Shown here: in pieces, positions 52,146 to 61,430 of the stretch
Layout of the letters: the number at the start of each line of letters is the position of its first letter
How positions within the stretch are numbered: position 1 is the first letter of the stretch
NCBI GenBank assembly: GCA_035289625.1
Contig: DATDWP010000008.1
Location: 35,726-99,725 of the forward strand
Direction of reading: 5' to 3'
Source of the DNA: UBA10205 sp035289625
Lineage (GTDB): Archaea > Iainarchaeota > Iainarchaeia > Iainarchaeales > Iainarchaeaceae
DNA: 64,000 bases
Notes under the pieces: generated by a model
Told to the model about the DNA's origin: nothing
Databases searched by the model: none
Seen by the model: the letters and a program-made list of their open reading frames with translations, nothing else
Program-made: the position numbers and the translations under genes

Positions 52146-52596
52146 TGGACAAACCTACTTCCATCTTTCCTGTAAAAAGCTGGATATAACCCCCTTTTCT
52201 AACCTCTGCATACATGCCATTGCCCGTAATACACATAAGGCACCCAATTTCAGGAGAATAACCTATAGTAAAAATATCCTTCAGTTCGTTTGCTTTGTAA
52301 ATGGAAAAGTTGCATGGGACAAGAATTTTGCCTCTATGTGTTAGGTAAAAGTTTTCATTGGAAATAACTTCATTTTTGGAATTTTTCCTATGCTGGGTTT
52401 TTTGCACTGGATATTTAAAATCTTTTGGAATTGAATTAGTTAATCTTCTTAATCTAAGCCCTGTATATTCATGGAATATATTTAGCATAACAGCAATTGA
52501 AGCTGCCCTGGTTTTCTTCACTAATTCCATTCTCATGGCAGGAAGGGCACTTCGCGCAGCACTTTGTTTAACTACGGATTTTTTTTTATGTTGCAC
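52132..52596 (-). CDS. Basic orphan protein inserted between pdxS and pdxT
   Basis: 154 residues, GTG start, not recognised. The first 30 residues are very basic (HKKKSVVKQSAARSAL). The rest looks folded with beta strands (FYLTHRGKILVPCNFSIYKA, GGYIQLFTGKMEVGL) and a Cys pair IGCLMC. It overlaps pdxS by one base and pdxT by 14, so translation of the three is coupled. A role in vitamin B6 synthesis is possible but only suggested by position. Confidence 0.65.
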   Translation of the reverse strand: MQHKKKSVVKQSAARSALPAMRMELVKKTRAASIAVMLNIFHEYTGLRLRRLTNSIPKDFKYPVQKTQHRKNSKNEVISNENFYLTHRGKILVPCNFSIYKANELKDIFTIGYSPEIGCLMCITGNGMYAEVRKGGYIQLFTGKMEVGLSNENQ

Positions 52597-53519
52597 TATT
52601 TGCCCCTCTCCTGCAACCTTGTCTCAAGTTTTGCTATTTCAAGCCCGGACATTGGTTCACCTAGGCCTGAGGAGATCTTTGCCAAAAGGGCGGGATCATT
52701 AAAGTGCGTGGTTGCCTGAACAATTGCAGCTGCCACCTTTTGCGGATTTGAGGATTTGAATATTCCGGAACCCACAAATACCCCATCAAAGCCAAGCTGC
52801 ATCATAAGGGACGCATCAGCAGGGGTTGCAATTCCGCCAGCTGCAAAATTTACAACGCTCACTTTTCCAAGAGAAATTGTTTGCTGCACAAGTTCTAGCG
52901 GCACTCTCATCTCATTTGCCTTCTGCTCCAATTTATCCGCATGCACATGTGAGAGGGATTTTATTTGCGAATTTATCGCATGGGCGTGACGAACTGCTTC
53001 TACCACATCCCCAGTTCCAGCTTCCCCTTTTGTTCTAATCATAGCTGCCCCTTCATTTATCCTGCGAAGGGCCTGCCCTAAATCGCGCGCCCCGCAAACA
53101 AACGGAACTGCAAATTTTTTCTTTTCAATATGGAACTGCGAATCAGCAGGAGTTAGGACCTCGCTCTCATCAATAAAATCAACACCGAGCTCTTGGAGTA
53201 TTTGGGCTTCTGCAAAGTGGCCAATCCTGCACTTTGCCATTACCGGAATAGAAACAGCCTTCATTATCTCTTTGACTTTTTTAGGATCAGCCATGCGGGC
53301 AACCCCGCCCTGCGCCCTAATATCGGCAGGAACCCTCTCAAGTGCCATTACAGCGCAAGCGCCTGACTTTTCGGCTATTTTTGCCTGTTTTGCATTAGTA
53401 ACATCCATAATGCAGCCGCCCTTTAGCATTTGAGCAAAACCTTCCTTTAGTTTCCGAGTACCTGTAATAGCCTTTTTCACATCTTTTGCCACTGCAATCA
53501 CCTTTCGGTCAAAACCCAT
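52596..53519 (-). CDS. pdxS: Pyridoxal 5'-phosphate synthase subunit
   Basis: 307 residues. The barrel enzyme that builds PLP from ribose-5-phosphate, glyceraldehyde-3-phosphate and ammonia. GGCIMDVTNAKQAKIAEKSGA, ALERVPADIRAQGGVARMADP, PVMAKCRIGHFAEAQIL, DFIDESEVLTPAD and NFAAGGIATPADASLMMQLG are textbook motifs. It starts at ATG and is coupled to the orphan gene and pdxT. Confidence 0.97.
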   Translation of the reverse strand: MGFDRKVIAVAKDVKKAITGTRKLKEGFAQMLKGGCIMDVTNAKQAKIAEKSGACAVMALERVPADIRAQGGVARMADPKKVKEIMKAVSIPVMAKCRIGHFAEAQILQELGVDFIDESEVLTPADSQFHIEKKKFAVPFVCGARDLGQALRRINEGAAMIRTKGEAGTGDVVEAVRHAHAINSQIKSLSHVHADKLEQKANEMRVPLELVQQTISLGKVSVVNFAAGGIATPADASLMMQLGFDGVFVGSGIFKSSNPQKVAAAIVQATTHFNDPALLAKISSGLGEPMSGLEIAKLETRLQERGK

Positions 53520-53550
53520 CTAAATCAATTGAATATTGTAAGAGAATATG

Positions 53551-53561
53551 GTAATTAAAAT
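53551..53561 (+). promoter_or_regulatory. TATA box of the nadC operon
   Basis: A GGTAATTAAAA run is centred about 28 bases before the nadC ATG at 53584. The same A/T run may serve pdxS on the other strand. Confidence 0.4.
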
Positions 53562-53583
53562 GTAATCAACGCCAAAATACACT

Positions 53584-54405
53584 ATGTTAAGTCAGAAAGA
53601 AAAAAGGCGCCTGCTCTCATACCTGCAAGAAGATATTGGGCAAGGGGATATTACAAGCGCAATCACCCCCAAAACGCAATGCAGCGCATCAATATCGGCA
53701 AATGAAAAATGCACCCTCGCAGGAATTGAACAAGTACAATTTCTCTGCTCCCACTATAATGTGAGGGTAAAAAAACTAAAAAAAGACGGCTCAAAAATAT
53801 TGAATGGCACCCGGATTTTGGTTTTGAACGGGCAGAATAGAAAAATACTAACACTCGAACGTGTATGCCTCAATATTTTGGGAAGAATGAGCGGAGTTGC
53901 AACACTTTGCTCCCAAGCAACAAAAAAATCACCTGCAACAACAATTGCAGTTACAAGAAAAACTTCCCCGGGTTTTCAACTTTTTGATAAAAAGGCCGCA
54001 CAAAAAGCAGGGGCCTGGACACACCGCAAGGACCTATCTGAAATGATACTAATCAAGGAAAACCACCTCAAATTCTTCTCCTCAATAGAGCAAGCTTTTG
54101 CAGCTGCAAAAAGAAGCGGAAAAAAAATTGAAATAGAAGTGGAAACGCGCTGGCAAGCACTTGCAGCAGCAGAGCAAAATCCCCACATGATACTTTTGGA
54201 CAATTTTCCCCCAGAAGTTGCAAGAAAAACAATTCAGGATCTGCGCAAAAGATTCAAAGGAAAAATAGAACTCTCAGGGGGGATTACATTAAAAAACCTC
54301 AAAAAGTACTCTAATCTAGGGGCTGATGTGATCTCTATGGGAGAATTAACAAAGAGCGCAAAAATAATTGATTTTAGCCTCGATATTGAAAGGGTGCAAA
54401 AATGA
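53584..54405 (+). CDS. nadC: Quinolinate phosphoribosyltransferase
   Basis: 273 residues; quinolinate + PRPP to NaMN. EDIGQGDITSAIT at the start, LNILGRMSGVATLC, ATTIAVTRKTSPGF (family T-R-K-T), HRKDLSEMILIKENHL and EVETRWQALAAAE, and the C-terminal LSGGITLKNL. Complete. Its stop overlaps nadM by four bases. Confidence 0.95.
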   Translation: MLSQKEKRRLLSYLQEDIGQGDITSAITPKTQCSASISANEKCTLAGIEQVQFLCSHYNVRVKKLKKDGSKILNGTRILVLNGQNRKILTLERVCLNILGRMSGVATLCSQATKKSPATTIAVTRKTSPGFQLFDKKAAQKAGAWTHRKDLSEMILIKENHLKFFSSIEQAFAAAKRSGKKIEIEVETRWQALAAAEQNPHMILLDNFPPEVARKTIQDLRKRFKGKIELSGGITLKNLKKYSNLGADVISMGELTKSAKIIDFSLDIERVQK

Positions 54406-54920
54406 AACGCGGACTTTTTGTCGGAAGATTCCAGCCATACCACTTGGGCCACCACAACGCACTAATGAACGCTTTCAAAAAAGTTGATGAAATGGTAATT
54501 GTTGTTGGAAGCGCGCGCGAATCATTCCTTGCACAAAACCCATTCACTGCAGGGGAGAGAATTGAAATGATTTCACAAGCCCTAAAAGAGGAAGGGATTT
54601 TTGCAAAGTGCTATATCATTGCAGTTGATGACATTTCAGAATATGCCCTCTGGACACAGCGCATAAAGAGCTACTGCCCAAAATTTGATATCGTATTCAC
54701 AAACAACCCGCTTGTAAAAGAACTCTTTGAAGCAGATGGATATAAAGTCGAAAAACTTGTAAGCAACAACAAAAACATTGATTCTACACATGCACGGCAA
54801 AGAATACTAAAAGGCGAACCACTTACAGGGTGGGTCCCAAAAGGGGTTGAAGTGTTTTTGAAAAAAATTAACGCCAAAAAAAGGGTTGAATCAATACTAA
54901 AAGATGAAGTGAAGCAATGA
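54402..54920 (+). CDS. nadM: NMN adenylyltransferase, archaeal type
   Basis: 172 residues. GLFVGRFQPYHLGHHNALM contains the nucleotidyl-transferase HxGH; IDSTHARQRI is the second site. Archaeal NadM, unlike bacterial NadD, fits the mixed bacterial/archaeal set here. It makes NAD or NaAD from (Na)MN. Overlaps nadC and the next gene by four bases each. Confidence 0.94.
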   Translation: MKRGLFVGRFQPYHLGHHNALMNAFKKVDEMVIVVGSARESFLAQNPFTAGERIEMISQALKEEGIFAKCYIIAVDDISEYALWTQRIKSYCPKFDIVFTNNPLVKELFEADGYKVEKLVSNNKNIDSTHARQRILKGEPLTGWVPKGVEVFLKKINAKKRVESILKDEVKQ

Positions 54921-55363
54921 ATAGGAAAACTCGCTTGCCGCTCAGCAAAATAATTAAAAATGCAAAAACAAAAGCGCAAACCTATGCGCTAAATATCCTG
55001 GGCAATGATATGCTCAAAAGCAAAGATGCCACCCATGAAATCATAATCAAGCGTGTTACCGACATTGCCATAAAACATGCAACAGAAATGGAATTAGGCA
55101 AATTAAAAGCCACGAAAACTTTAAGGGGCAAAGTCCTTCATATTGTCAGGGAAATATGGGAAATAGAATTTTACTTGACCTACGGCTCCCCCAATAACGA
55201 GGTTTTAAAAAGAAGTGTCGAACAAAAAAACTATGAATTGGAAAAAATAATGTTGGATAATTTTGATCCTGAAACAACTTTAAGATTTCTTCTCAAATTA
55301 AACAAGGCCAAAGTAGCCGCAATTCACGCAACCAGACCGACAAAAAATTATTTTGAAAAATAG
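54917..55363 (+). CDS. Basic helical orphan in the nad operon
   Basis: 148 residues, not recognised. Basic N-terminus (MNRKTRLPLSKIIKNAKTKAQ), then all helical (LHIVREIWEIEFYLTYGSPN and NYELEKIMLDNFDPETTLRFLLKL). No catalytic motif seen. It overlaps nadM by four bases and lies eight before nadB, so it is fully embedded in the operon. Confidence 0.65.
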   Translation: MNRKTRLPLSKIIKNAKTKAQTYALNILGNDMLKSKDATHEIIIKRVTDIAIKHATEMELGKLKATKTLRGKVLHIVREIWEIEFYLTYGSPNNEVLKRSVEQKNYELEKIMLDNFDPETTLRFLLKLNKAKVAAIHATRPTKNYFEK

Positions 55364-55371
55364 GTACCAAT

Positions 55372-56814
55372 ATGCCAGAGCGATTTGACATTATTATTGT
55401 AGGGTCTGGAATTGCCGGGCTTTCTGCAGCATATGAGGCCTCGCGCAGCAGAAGGTCATCAATTGCACTAATTGAAAAATCTGATAGTAAAGATTCAAAC
55501 AGCTACTTTGCGCAGGGGGGAATAGCTGCCGCTATCGGAAAAAATGACTCGTGGAAAAAGCACTACGAAGATACAATTGCAGCAGGGTGCGGGCTTTGCA
55601 ATGAACAGATCGTTGAACTTATAACAAAAAATGGCCCCATTGCAATAAAAGAACTCCAAGATCTCGGACTTGAATTTGACGGAGGAAAAAACCCGGACCT
55701 CGGACTTGAAGGAGGGCATTGCAAAAATCGCGTACTGCACATAAAAGGCGACCAGACAGGAAAAGAACTCACTTCATTTATGAGAAAAATAGTTTCTGAA
55801 AAAGGGAATGTTAGCATAATTGACAGGACATTTGCGCAAAATGTTTCAATTAATGACAACCAATTTTACGGGGTTTTTTGCAAAGGATCACAAACACAAA
55901 TTGCAGGCTCATCACTTGTAGTTGCAACAGGCGGCTATGCGGCGGTTTTTGAAAAAACCACAAACCCCCAAGGAACTCTTGGAAGCGGAATTGCAATTGC
56001 GAATAGGGCGGGATGCGAACTAAAAGGCATGGAATTTATCCAATTCCACCCAACAACACTTCGAGCAGATATTGGGGGAAATTATCTTGTAAGCGAAGCC
56101 GTGCGCGGCGAGGGCGGAAAAATAGTTGATGAAAATGGAAGAGCAATAGTAAACCCGCTAGATACGCGCGATAAGGTTAGCATTGCAATCTATAAACAAA
56201 TACAAAGTGGAGGAAAGGCATTTTTGGATTGCCGGAAACTCGAGGCAGGATTTTTCAAAGAGAGATTCCCATCAGTATTCAAAGAGCTTTTGAAAAATAA
56301 AATCAATCCGGAAAAAAACCTAATTCCAATTGAAACCGCAGCGCACTATACAATCGGCGGAATAAAAACAGATATCAATTGCCTCACAAATGTAAGAGGA
56401 ATATTTGCAGCAGGGGAGTGCGCAAATTCTCTTATGCACGGAGCAAATAGGTTAGCTTCCAATTCACTTCTAGAAGGACTTGTAATGGGAAAAATTGCAG
56501 GAAGAAATGCTACAGCAGTTGCAAAAAGAACTGAACTTGAAACTATACCTACAGAAAAAGAGCGCGAAGGGACCGGCACAAAAATAGCATTTGAAGCAAT
56601 GAAAAAAATAATGTGGAGATGCTGCGGAGTAATTCGTGATCAGGCGAATTTAAAGGACGGGCTTGCTGGAATAAAAAATCTAGTACAAAAAATAGAAATA
56701 AATGAGACAATTGAATCAATTATTGCGCGCGACTCTTTACTTGTTTGTGAAAAAACAATCGAAGCTGCGATTTTGCGCAAAGAGAGTATTGGGGCGCATT
56801 ATAGGACTATTTGA
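55372..56814 (+). CDS. nadB: L-aspartate oxidase
   Basis: 480 residues; FAD enzyme making iminoaspartate. FAD loop IIVGSGIAGLSAAYEA, SYFAQGGIAAAIG, the active-site run GMEFIQFHPTTL, SEAVRGEGGKIVD, YTIGGI, and FAAGECANSLMHGANRLASNSLLEG. It is shorter than many bacterial forms (about 530) by loss of C-terminal helices. Partner of nadA, which is convergent and abuts it. Confidence 0.95.
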   Translation: MPERFDIIIVGSGIAGLSAAYEASRSRRSSIALIEKSDSKDSNSYFAQGGIAAAIGKNDSWKKHYEDTIAAGCGLCNEQIVELITKNGPIAIKELQDLGLEFDGGKNPDLGLEGGHCKNRVLHIKGDQTGKELTSFMRKIVSEKGNVSIIDRTFAQNVSINDNQFYGVFCKGSQTQIAGSSLVVATGGYAAVFEKTTNPQGTLGSGIAIANRAGCELKGMEFIQFHPTTLRADIGGNYLVSEAVRGEGGKIVDENGRAIVNPLDTRDKVSIAIYKQIQSGGKAFLDCRKLEAGFFKERFPSVFKELLKNKINPEKNLIPIETAAHYTIGGIKTDINCLTNVRGIFAAGECANSLMHGANRLASNSLLEGLVMGKIAGRNATAVAKRTELETIPTEKEREGTGTKIAFEAMKKIMWRCCGVIRDQANLKDGLAGIKNLVQKIEINETIESIIARDSLLVCEKTIEAAILRKESIGAHYRTI

Positions 56815-57831
56815 TCATTTCCCAATTTCGAGCATTCTATCAAGCGCCTTTTGTGCCCTTGCTCGAATTTGCCCCGGAACAATTACTTCAAATTGCTCCT
56901 TTTCAAGCGCCTCTTGTATATTTTCCAGATTTATTTTTTTCATGTAAGGGCATATACTGCACGGATTTATGAATTCTTTTTCGGGAAATCTCTGCTTCAA
57001 AAGATCAGACATTCCGCACTCAGTTACTAACATGAACCTTTTTGCGCTGCTATTTTTTATGTAATTGTACATATCAGATGTTCCCCCTGCCATATCAGAA
57101 ACCTCAATAACTTCAGGAGCGCACTCAAGATGCGAGAGAACCACTAAATCAGGATATTGTTTTTTGTAAGCTAAAATCTGCGAGGCACTAAATGTTTCAT
57201 GGACAATACAAACCCCATTCCAATAATGGATTTTCTTTTTGGTTTGTTTTTGCAGATTTTGAGCCATAAATTTATCCGGAAGAAAAATCACTTCGCTGCC
57301 GGGTGTTTGCTCAATCACTTTGAGTGCATTTGCGCTTGTGCAACACACATCACTTTCCGCTTTCACATCAGCTGAAGTGTTCACATACGTTATTACTTTA
57401 GCTTGCGGGAACTTTTCTTTTAATTGCCTAACATCCTGCGGCCTTATGCTTTCTGCAAGGCTACACCCTGCTTGTAGTGATGGGATAAGCACTTTTTTTG
57501 AAGGGTTTAGTATTTTTGCAGTCTCTGCCATGAAATGCACGCCGCAAAAAAGAATGGTATTGACATCTGTATTTTTTGCCTTTTCACTCAGCGCAAAACT
57601 ATCTCCTATAAAATCCGCAACGCCAAATAAAATTTCAGGACGCTGATAATTATGAGCCAAAACGATGGCATTTTTTTCTTTTTTTAACTGGTTTATACGA
57701 AGCGTGAAGGGAGCAAACATCGCGCACTCATTCATTGAGTAATCAAGATGTTTCATGTTCTCGTGCAGCCTTTTTGCCTCATTAAAAAGATCCTGATTTG
57801 ACCTTGATAGAATCGTAGTGCTTGCCACCAT
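56815..57831 (-). CDS. nadA: Quinolinate synthase
   Basis: 338 residues; condenses iminoaspartate with DHAP on a [4Fe-4S] cluster. AIVLAHNYQRPEI, GDSFALSEKA, SLQAGCSLAES, VCCTSANALKVIE, HLECAPEV, and the C-terminal CSICPYMKKINLE show the three cluster cysteines and substrate residues. The TATA-like run at 57851-57860 lies 26 bases before the ATG. Abuts nadB tail to tail. Confidence 0.95.
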   Translation of the reverse strand: MVASTTILSRSNQDLFNEAKRLHENMKHLDYSMNECAMFAPFTLRINQLKKEKNAIVLAHNYQRPEILFGVADFIGDSFALSEKAKNTDVNTILFCGVHFMAETAKILNPSKKVLIPSLQAGCSLAESIRPQDVRQLKEKFPQAKVITYVNTSADVKAESDVCCTSANALKVIEQTPGSEVIFLPDKFMAQNLQKQTKKKIHYWNGVCIVHETFSASQILAYKKQYPDLVVLSHLECAPEVIEVSDMAGGTSDMYNYIKNSSAKRFMLVTECGMSDLLKQRFPEKEFINPCSICPYMKKINLENIQEALEKEQFEVIVPGQIRARAQKALDRMLEIGK

Positions 57832-57934
57832 ACTTAGAAGGGCATCGACTAGATTAAAAGTATTGTGGGACAGCGTGAAAATAAGTCATTTGCCATATTT
57901 TTTGCCTACAGTTTAGCTTTTAATTTCTTCAACG

Positions 57935-57946
57935 TTTTTTATAACT
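57935..57946 (+). promoter_or_regulatory. TATA box of nucS
   Basis: GTTTTTTATAAC is centred 26 bases before the ATG at 57966, favouring it over a GTG at 57957. Confidence 0.5.
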
Positions 57947-57965
57947 GCTGCAGGCAGTGAAAAGA

Positions 57966-58763
57966 ATGAAAGGGCTAGTGGACTTTAGAACGGAAATAGA
58001 AAAAGGCATACTAAATAAGGACATGGTAATAATTATCGGAAATTGTGAGGCGCAATATAGCGGAAGGGCAGCGTCAACTCTTTCAGAAGGCAAGAGGATG
58101 GTTCTCCTAAAAGGGGACGGATCTATTTCAATCCACCAAAATAGGCTGGTGCGCCCCACAAATTATATGGTAAATACAAGCATCGGATGCGAACTTGCAG
58201 ATAAATTCCTAATACTTCGGGCAAATAAAATAAAACCTGCTGAAAAGCTCACAATAAAATTTTCCACAATACATGACATTGTAAGATATGAGATGGAACA
58301 AACTGATGATCTGCGCCTCTCGGGAAGTGAAAAGGATCTTAACGAAATGTTAATGCAGGACCTCTCAATGGTCGAAGCCGGGCTTATTCCAATAAACCAG
58401 CAGCAGCACTTTCGCAAAGGAATTGCAGATATAATAGCGCAGGATAAGGATGGAAATATGGTTATAATCGAACTCAAAAGAAGGCAAGCTGATTTTGCAA
58501 GCGTTACCCAGCTCGCACGCTATATGAAAGAAGTTGAAAAATTAAAAAATATCAAAACGCGCGGGATATTGCTAGCTCCTGACATTAGAAAGAATGCACG
58601 CGAACTTTTAGAGCAGCTTGGTTTGGAATTTCGCAAACTCGATTTTGAACTAACCCCAAATGAACCAACGGGGGCAAAAATAAAAGGGTTTGAATCAAAG
58701 CAGCAGACAATTACGCAGCACATTTTGGGTTCCGTTCCAATTAAAAACAATCTGAAAGAATAA
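57966..58763 (+). CDS. nucS: Mismatch-specific endonuclease NucS
   Basis: 265 residues. The N-terminal DNA-binding part has DGSISIHQNRLVRPTNYM. The C-terminal RecB-like nuclease has GIADIIAQDKDGNMVIIELKRRQADFASVTQLARYM, with the metal-binding D and E-x-K. NucS/EndoMS cuts mismatched DNA in archaea and Actinobacteria. The C-terminus lacks an obvious PCNA-binding peptide. Confidence 0.92.
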   Translation: MKGLVDFRTEIEKGILNKDMVIIIGNCEAQYSGRAASTLSEGKRMVLLKGDGSISIHQNRLVRPTNYMVNTSIGCELADKFLILRANKIKPAEKLTIKFSTIHDIVRYEMEQTDDLRLSGSEKDLNEMLMQDLSMVEAGLIPINQQQHFRKGIADIIAQDKDGNMVIIELKRRQADFASVTQLARYMKEVEKLKNIKTRGILLAPDIRKNARELLEQLGLEFRKLDFELTPNEPTGAKIKGFESKQQTITQHILGSVPIKNNLKE

Positions 58764-58782
58764 ATATATGGAAGTGTAATGA

Positions 58783-59109
58783 GTGGAACTTGCAAATGAA
58801 AAATGCGTCCCCTGCCGGGTCGACATCCCTCCAATGAAAGAGCCAAAGGCACAAAAAATGTTAGAGCAAATAGAGGGCTGGAGCATTTTAGAGAGCTCAA
58901 AAAAAATACAAAAAGAACTCAAATTCAAGGACTTTTTACAGGCAATGGAATTTGTTAATAAGGTTGCGCAAATCGCGCAAGAACAGGGCCATCACCCTGA
59001 TATTTCCATATCTTATAGCAAAGTGGCACTAACACTCTACACCCATAAAATAAACGGCCTTCACGAAAATGATTTTATTCTTGCTGCAAAAATAGATAAA
59101 ATAAAATAA
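58783..59109 (+). CDS. Pterin-4-alpha-carbinolamine dehydratase
   Basis: 108 residues, GTG start. LANEKCVPCRVDIPPMK, GWSILESSKKIQKELKFKDF, and GHHPDISISYSKVALTLYTHK with the catalytic His residues are typical. In bacteria it recycles pterin cofactors. A pterin hydroxylase was not seen in the window, so its client here is unknown. Confidence 0.92.
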   Translation: MELANEKCVPCRVDIPPMKEPKAQKMLEQIEGWSILESSKKIQKELKFKDFLQAMEFVNKVAQIAQEQGHHPDISISYSKVALTLYTHKINGLHENDFILAAKIDKIK

Positions 59110-59117
59110 ATTGCGAT

Positions 59118-60110
59118 TTATTTCCCTTCTGCAATTTCCCCGACAATTTCTGCCAAAATATCCTCAATTGTAACAAGCCCACTAGTCCTTCCACGATGAT
59201 CAATTACAATTGCTAATTGCACCTTCTTTTTCTGGAATTCTTTTAAAATGGAATCTATTTTAGTTTTCTCCTCAACAAAAAGCGCCTTTCTCATGAATTT
59301 TTCAACAGGCAAGAGCTTATCGCTCTCAATTGCACTGCCAAAATAATCCCTAACATAAAATACGCCAATAATATCATCAAGATTTTTGCGATATATAGGC
59401 ATTCGAGAATGCTCTTTTAGAATGTCCTTAGCTATATCTTTTGCAAGAGTCCCTGCTTTTAGGCCGCTGATCTTCTCTTTAGGGGTCATTATCTCTTTGA
59501 CCTGTATGTCATTTAGCTCAAAGACTTTCTGGATCATCTCCTTCTCCTCTTTTAGAATTGAGCCTTCCTCAGCACTCAAACTAACTGCTGCTTTTATTTC
59601 CTCTTCAGAGACCATTTCAGTTTTAATATCACTGCCAAAAATCCCTGCAATAAAACCTGTTATTACCTCCAGCAAAAATATGAGAGGAGAGAGCAGAATT
59701 GAAAAAAATTTCAAAAAAGGCGCTGCTTTAAGGGCAATTGATTCATTGTGCGCTAGCGCAATTGATTTTGGAGTGATCTCACCAAAAACTAAAATGAAAA
59801 ATGTGACAAGCCCGGCTGAGAGCGCAAGCCCTATTTCTTGTGGGAAAATCTCAAGTGCAAGCGCTGCTGCAATTGAAGCAGCCGTTACATTCACCAAATT
59901 ATTTGCAATAAGAATTGTAATTAGAATTCTCTGCGGGTTTTTCTTTATTTCAAAAAGGTAGTGCGCATTCATTTTGTTCAAATCAACTAGCCTTTTGACC
60001 TTTGCTTTACTTAGCGAGAGTATTGCTGTTTCAGAAGAAGCAAAAAATGCCGAGAGCGCGAGCAAAAATACAAGTATTAGAAGATCAACAATAAGAGGGG
60101 TTGCGAGCAC
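59118..60110 (-). CDS. CNNM/CorC-family membrane protein with CBS pair
   Basis: 330 residues, GTG start. A DUF21 domain with about four membrane helices (residues 5-170), then two CBS domains (EIMTPKEKISGLKAG from about 205). It stops right after the CBS pair and lacks the C-terminal CorC/HlyC domain of long forms. Family members move or sense Mg/Co or other divalent ions. Confidence 0.85.
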   Translation of the reverse strand: MLATPLIVDLLILVFLLALSAFFASSETAILSLSKAKVKRLVDLNKMNAHYLFEIKKNPQRILITILIANNLVNVTAASIAAALALEIFPQEIGLALSAGLVTFFILVFGEITPKSIALAHNESIALKAAPFLKFFSILLSPLIFLLEVITGFIAGIFGSDIKTEMVSEEEIKAAVSLSAEEGSILKEEKEMIQKVFELNDIQVKEIMTPKEKISGLKAGTLAKDIAKDILKEHSRMPIYRKNLDDIIGVFYVRDYFGSAIESDKLLPVEKFMRKALFVEEKTKIDSILKEFQKKKVQLAIVIDHRGRTSGLVTIEDILAEIVGEIAEGK

Positions 60111-60158
60111 AAAGAATCACAAAAAGATAATTACGCTTTTAGATTAAAAAACCTGCCC

Positions 60159-61430
60159 CTAAGGACCCGAACCTGCAAATTTTACGACTCCGAGCCCAGA
60201 TAGCTTTTCTTCAATGCGCAAAAGCCTATTATACTTTGCAGCCCGCTCAGACCTAGCAGGCGCCCCGAATTTGCTCTGGCCACAACCTAGGCCCACTACA
60301 AGGTCAGCTATAAAATCATCTTCGCTCTCGCCTGAGCGGTGCGAAACAATTGTTCTGCCCTTTATTTGCCCCATCATCCTAAAAGCGCTAATTGATTCAG
60401 TGACAGAGCCTATCTGGTTCACTTTCAACAATAGCGCGTTGCAGGCCTTCAATTCAATTGCCTTTTGGATGCGTTGCGGGTTTGTTACAAGCAAATCATC
60501 CCCGACAATCTGGATTTTTTTGCCAAGCTTTGAATTTAATAGCCGCCAATTTTTCCAATCATCTTCCTGCAACCCATCCTCAATTGAAACAACGCCAAAA
60601 TTCTCCACTAAATCTGAATAGAAATCGATTAGTTCACTAGGGGAGTAATCCTTTCCACCAATATTATACGACCCATCTTTAAAAAATTCCGAACTTGCAC
60701 AATCAAGCGCAATTTTTATTTTTCCAGAATAGCCCGCTTCCTCAATTGCAGCAAGCATTAGGCCAAGACGCTCTTGCACGCTCTCAATTTTAGGGGCAAA
60801 CCCACCTTCATCCCCGAGTAAAATTGCCTGCTCACCGTACTTTTTCTTAAGCATCCCTTTTAGCACGTGGTATGTTTCGACCCCGGCGCGCAACGCATCT
60901 GAAAATGAATTGAAATGAATTGGAACTAGCATGTGCTCTTGCAGATCATTCTCTTTTCCCGCATGCTTTCCACCATTTAGTACATTTAGCTGGGGAACAG
61001 GAAGCGTGAAATTTTTATTCCCGCAAATTTTCCCAATCAATTCATAAAGTTCCATATTTTCCTGCGCTGCTAGCGATCTGCAAAATGCCATTGAAACAGG
61101 CAAAATTGCATTTGCCCCAAGCGAAGATTTGTTGGATGTCCCGTCAAGTGAAATCAATAAATTATCAAGCTCATCTTGTGATGAAAAATTTTTCCCGCAC
61201 ACCGCTTTTGAAATATGAACATTCACATTCTTAACCGCTTTTAAAACTCCCTTTCCCATATACTCAGATCCGCCATCGCGAAGTTCGAGCGCTTCATATG
61301 AACCTGTCGAAGCCCCACTTGGAACAATTGAACAAAATTCCCCTTTCTCGCTTTTTAGGCAAACCTCAACAGTTGGCTGGGCCCTACTATCTAACACCTG
61401 GCGTGCTTGCAGCGAGATTATTTTTACCAT
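60159..61430 (-). CDS. eno: Enolase
   Basis: 423 residues; 2-phosphoglycerate to PEP. ARQVLDSRAQPTVEV at the start, PSGASTGSYEALELRD, NVLNGGKHAG, LGDEGGFAP, GDDLLVTNPQRI, LKVNQIGSVTE and SHRSGESEDDFIADL give the metal and catalytic residues. ATG at 61430 is chosen over an upstream frame by TATA spacing (AATAAATAA, 61450-61459). Confidence 0.96.
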   Translation of the reverse strand: MVKIISLQARQVLDSRAQPTVEVCLKSEKGEFCSIVPSGASTGSYEALELRDGGSEYMGKGVLKAVKNVNVHISKAVCGKNFSSQDELDNLLISLDGTSNKSSLGANAILPVSMAFCRSLAAQENMELYELIGKICGNKNFTLPVPQLNVLNGGKHAGKENDLQEHMLVPIHFNSFSDALRAGVETYHVLKGMLKKKYGEQAILLGDEGGFAPKIESVQERLGLMLAAIEEAGYSGKIKIALDCASSEFFKDGSYNIGGKDYSPSELIDFYSDLVENFGVVSIEDGLQEDDWKNWRLLNSKLGKKIQIVGDDLLVTNPQRIQKAIELKACNALLLKVNQIGSVTESISAFRMMGQIKGRTIVSHRSGESEDDFIADLVVGLGCGQSKFGAPARSERAAKYNRLLRIEEKLSGLGVVKFAGSGP

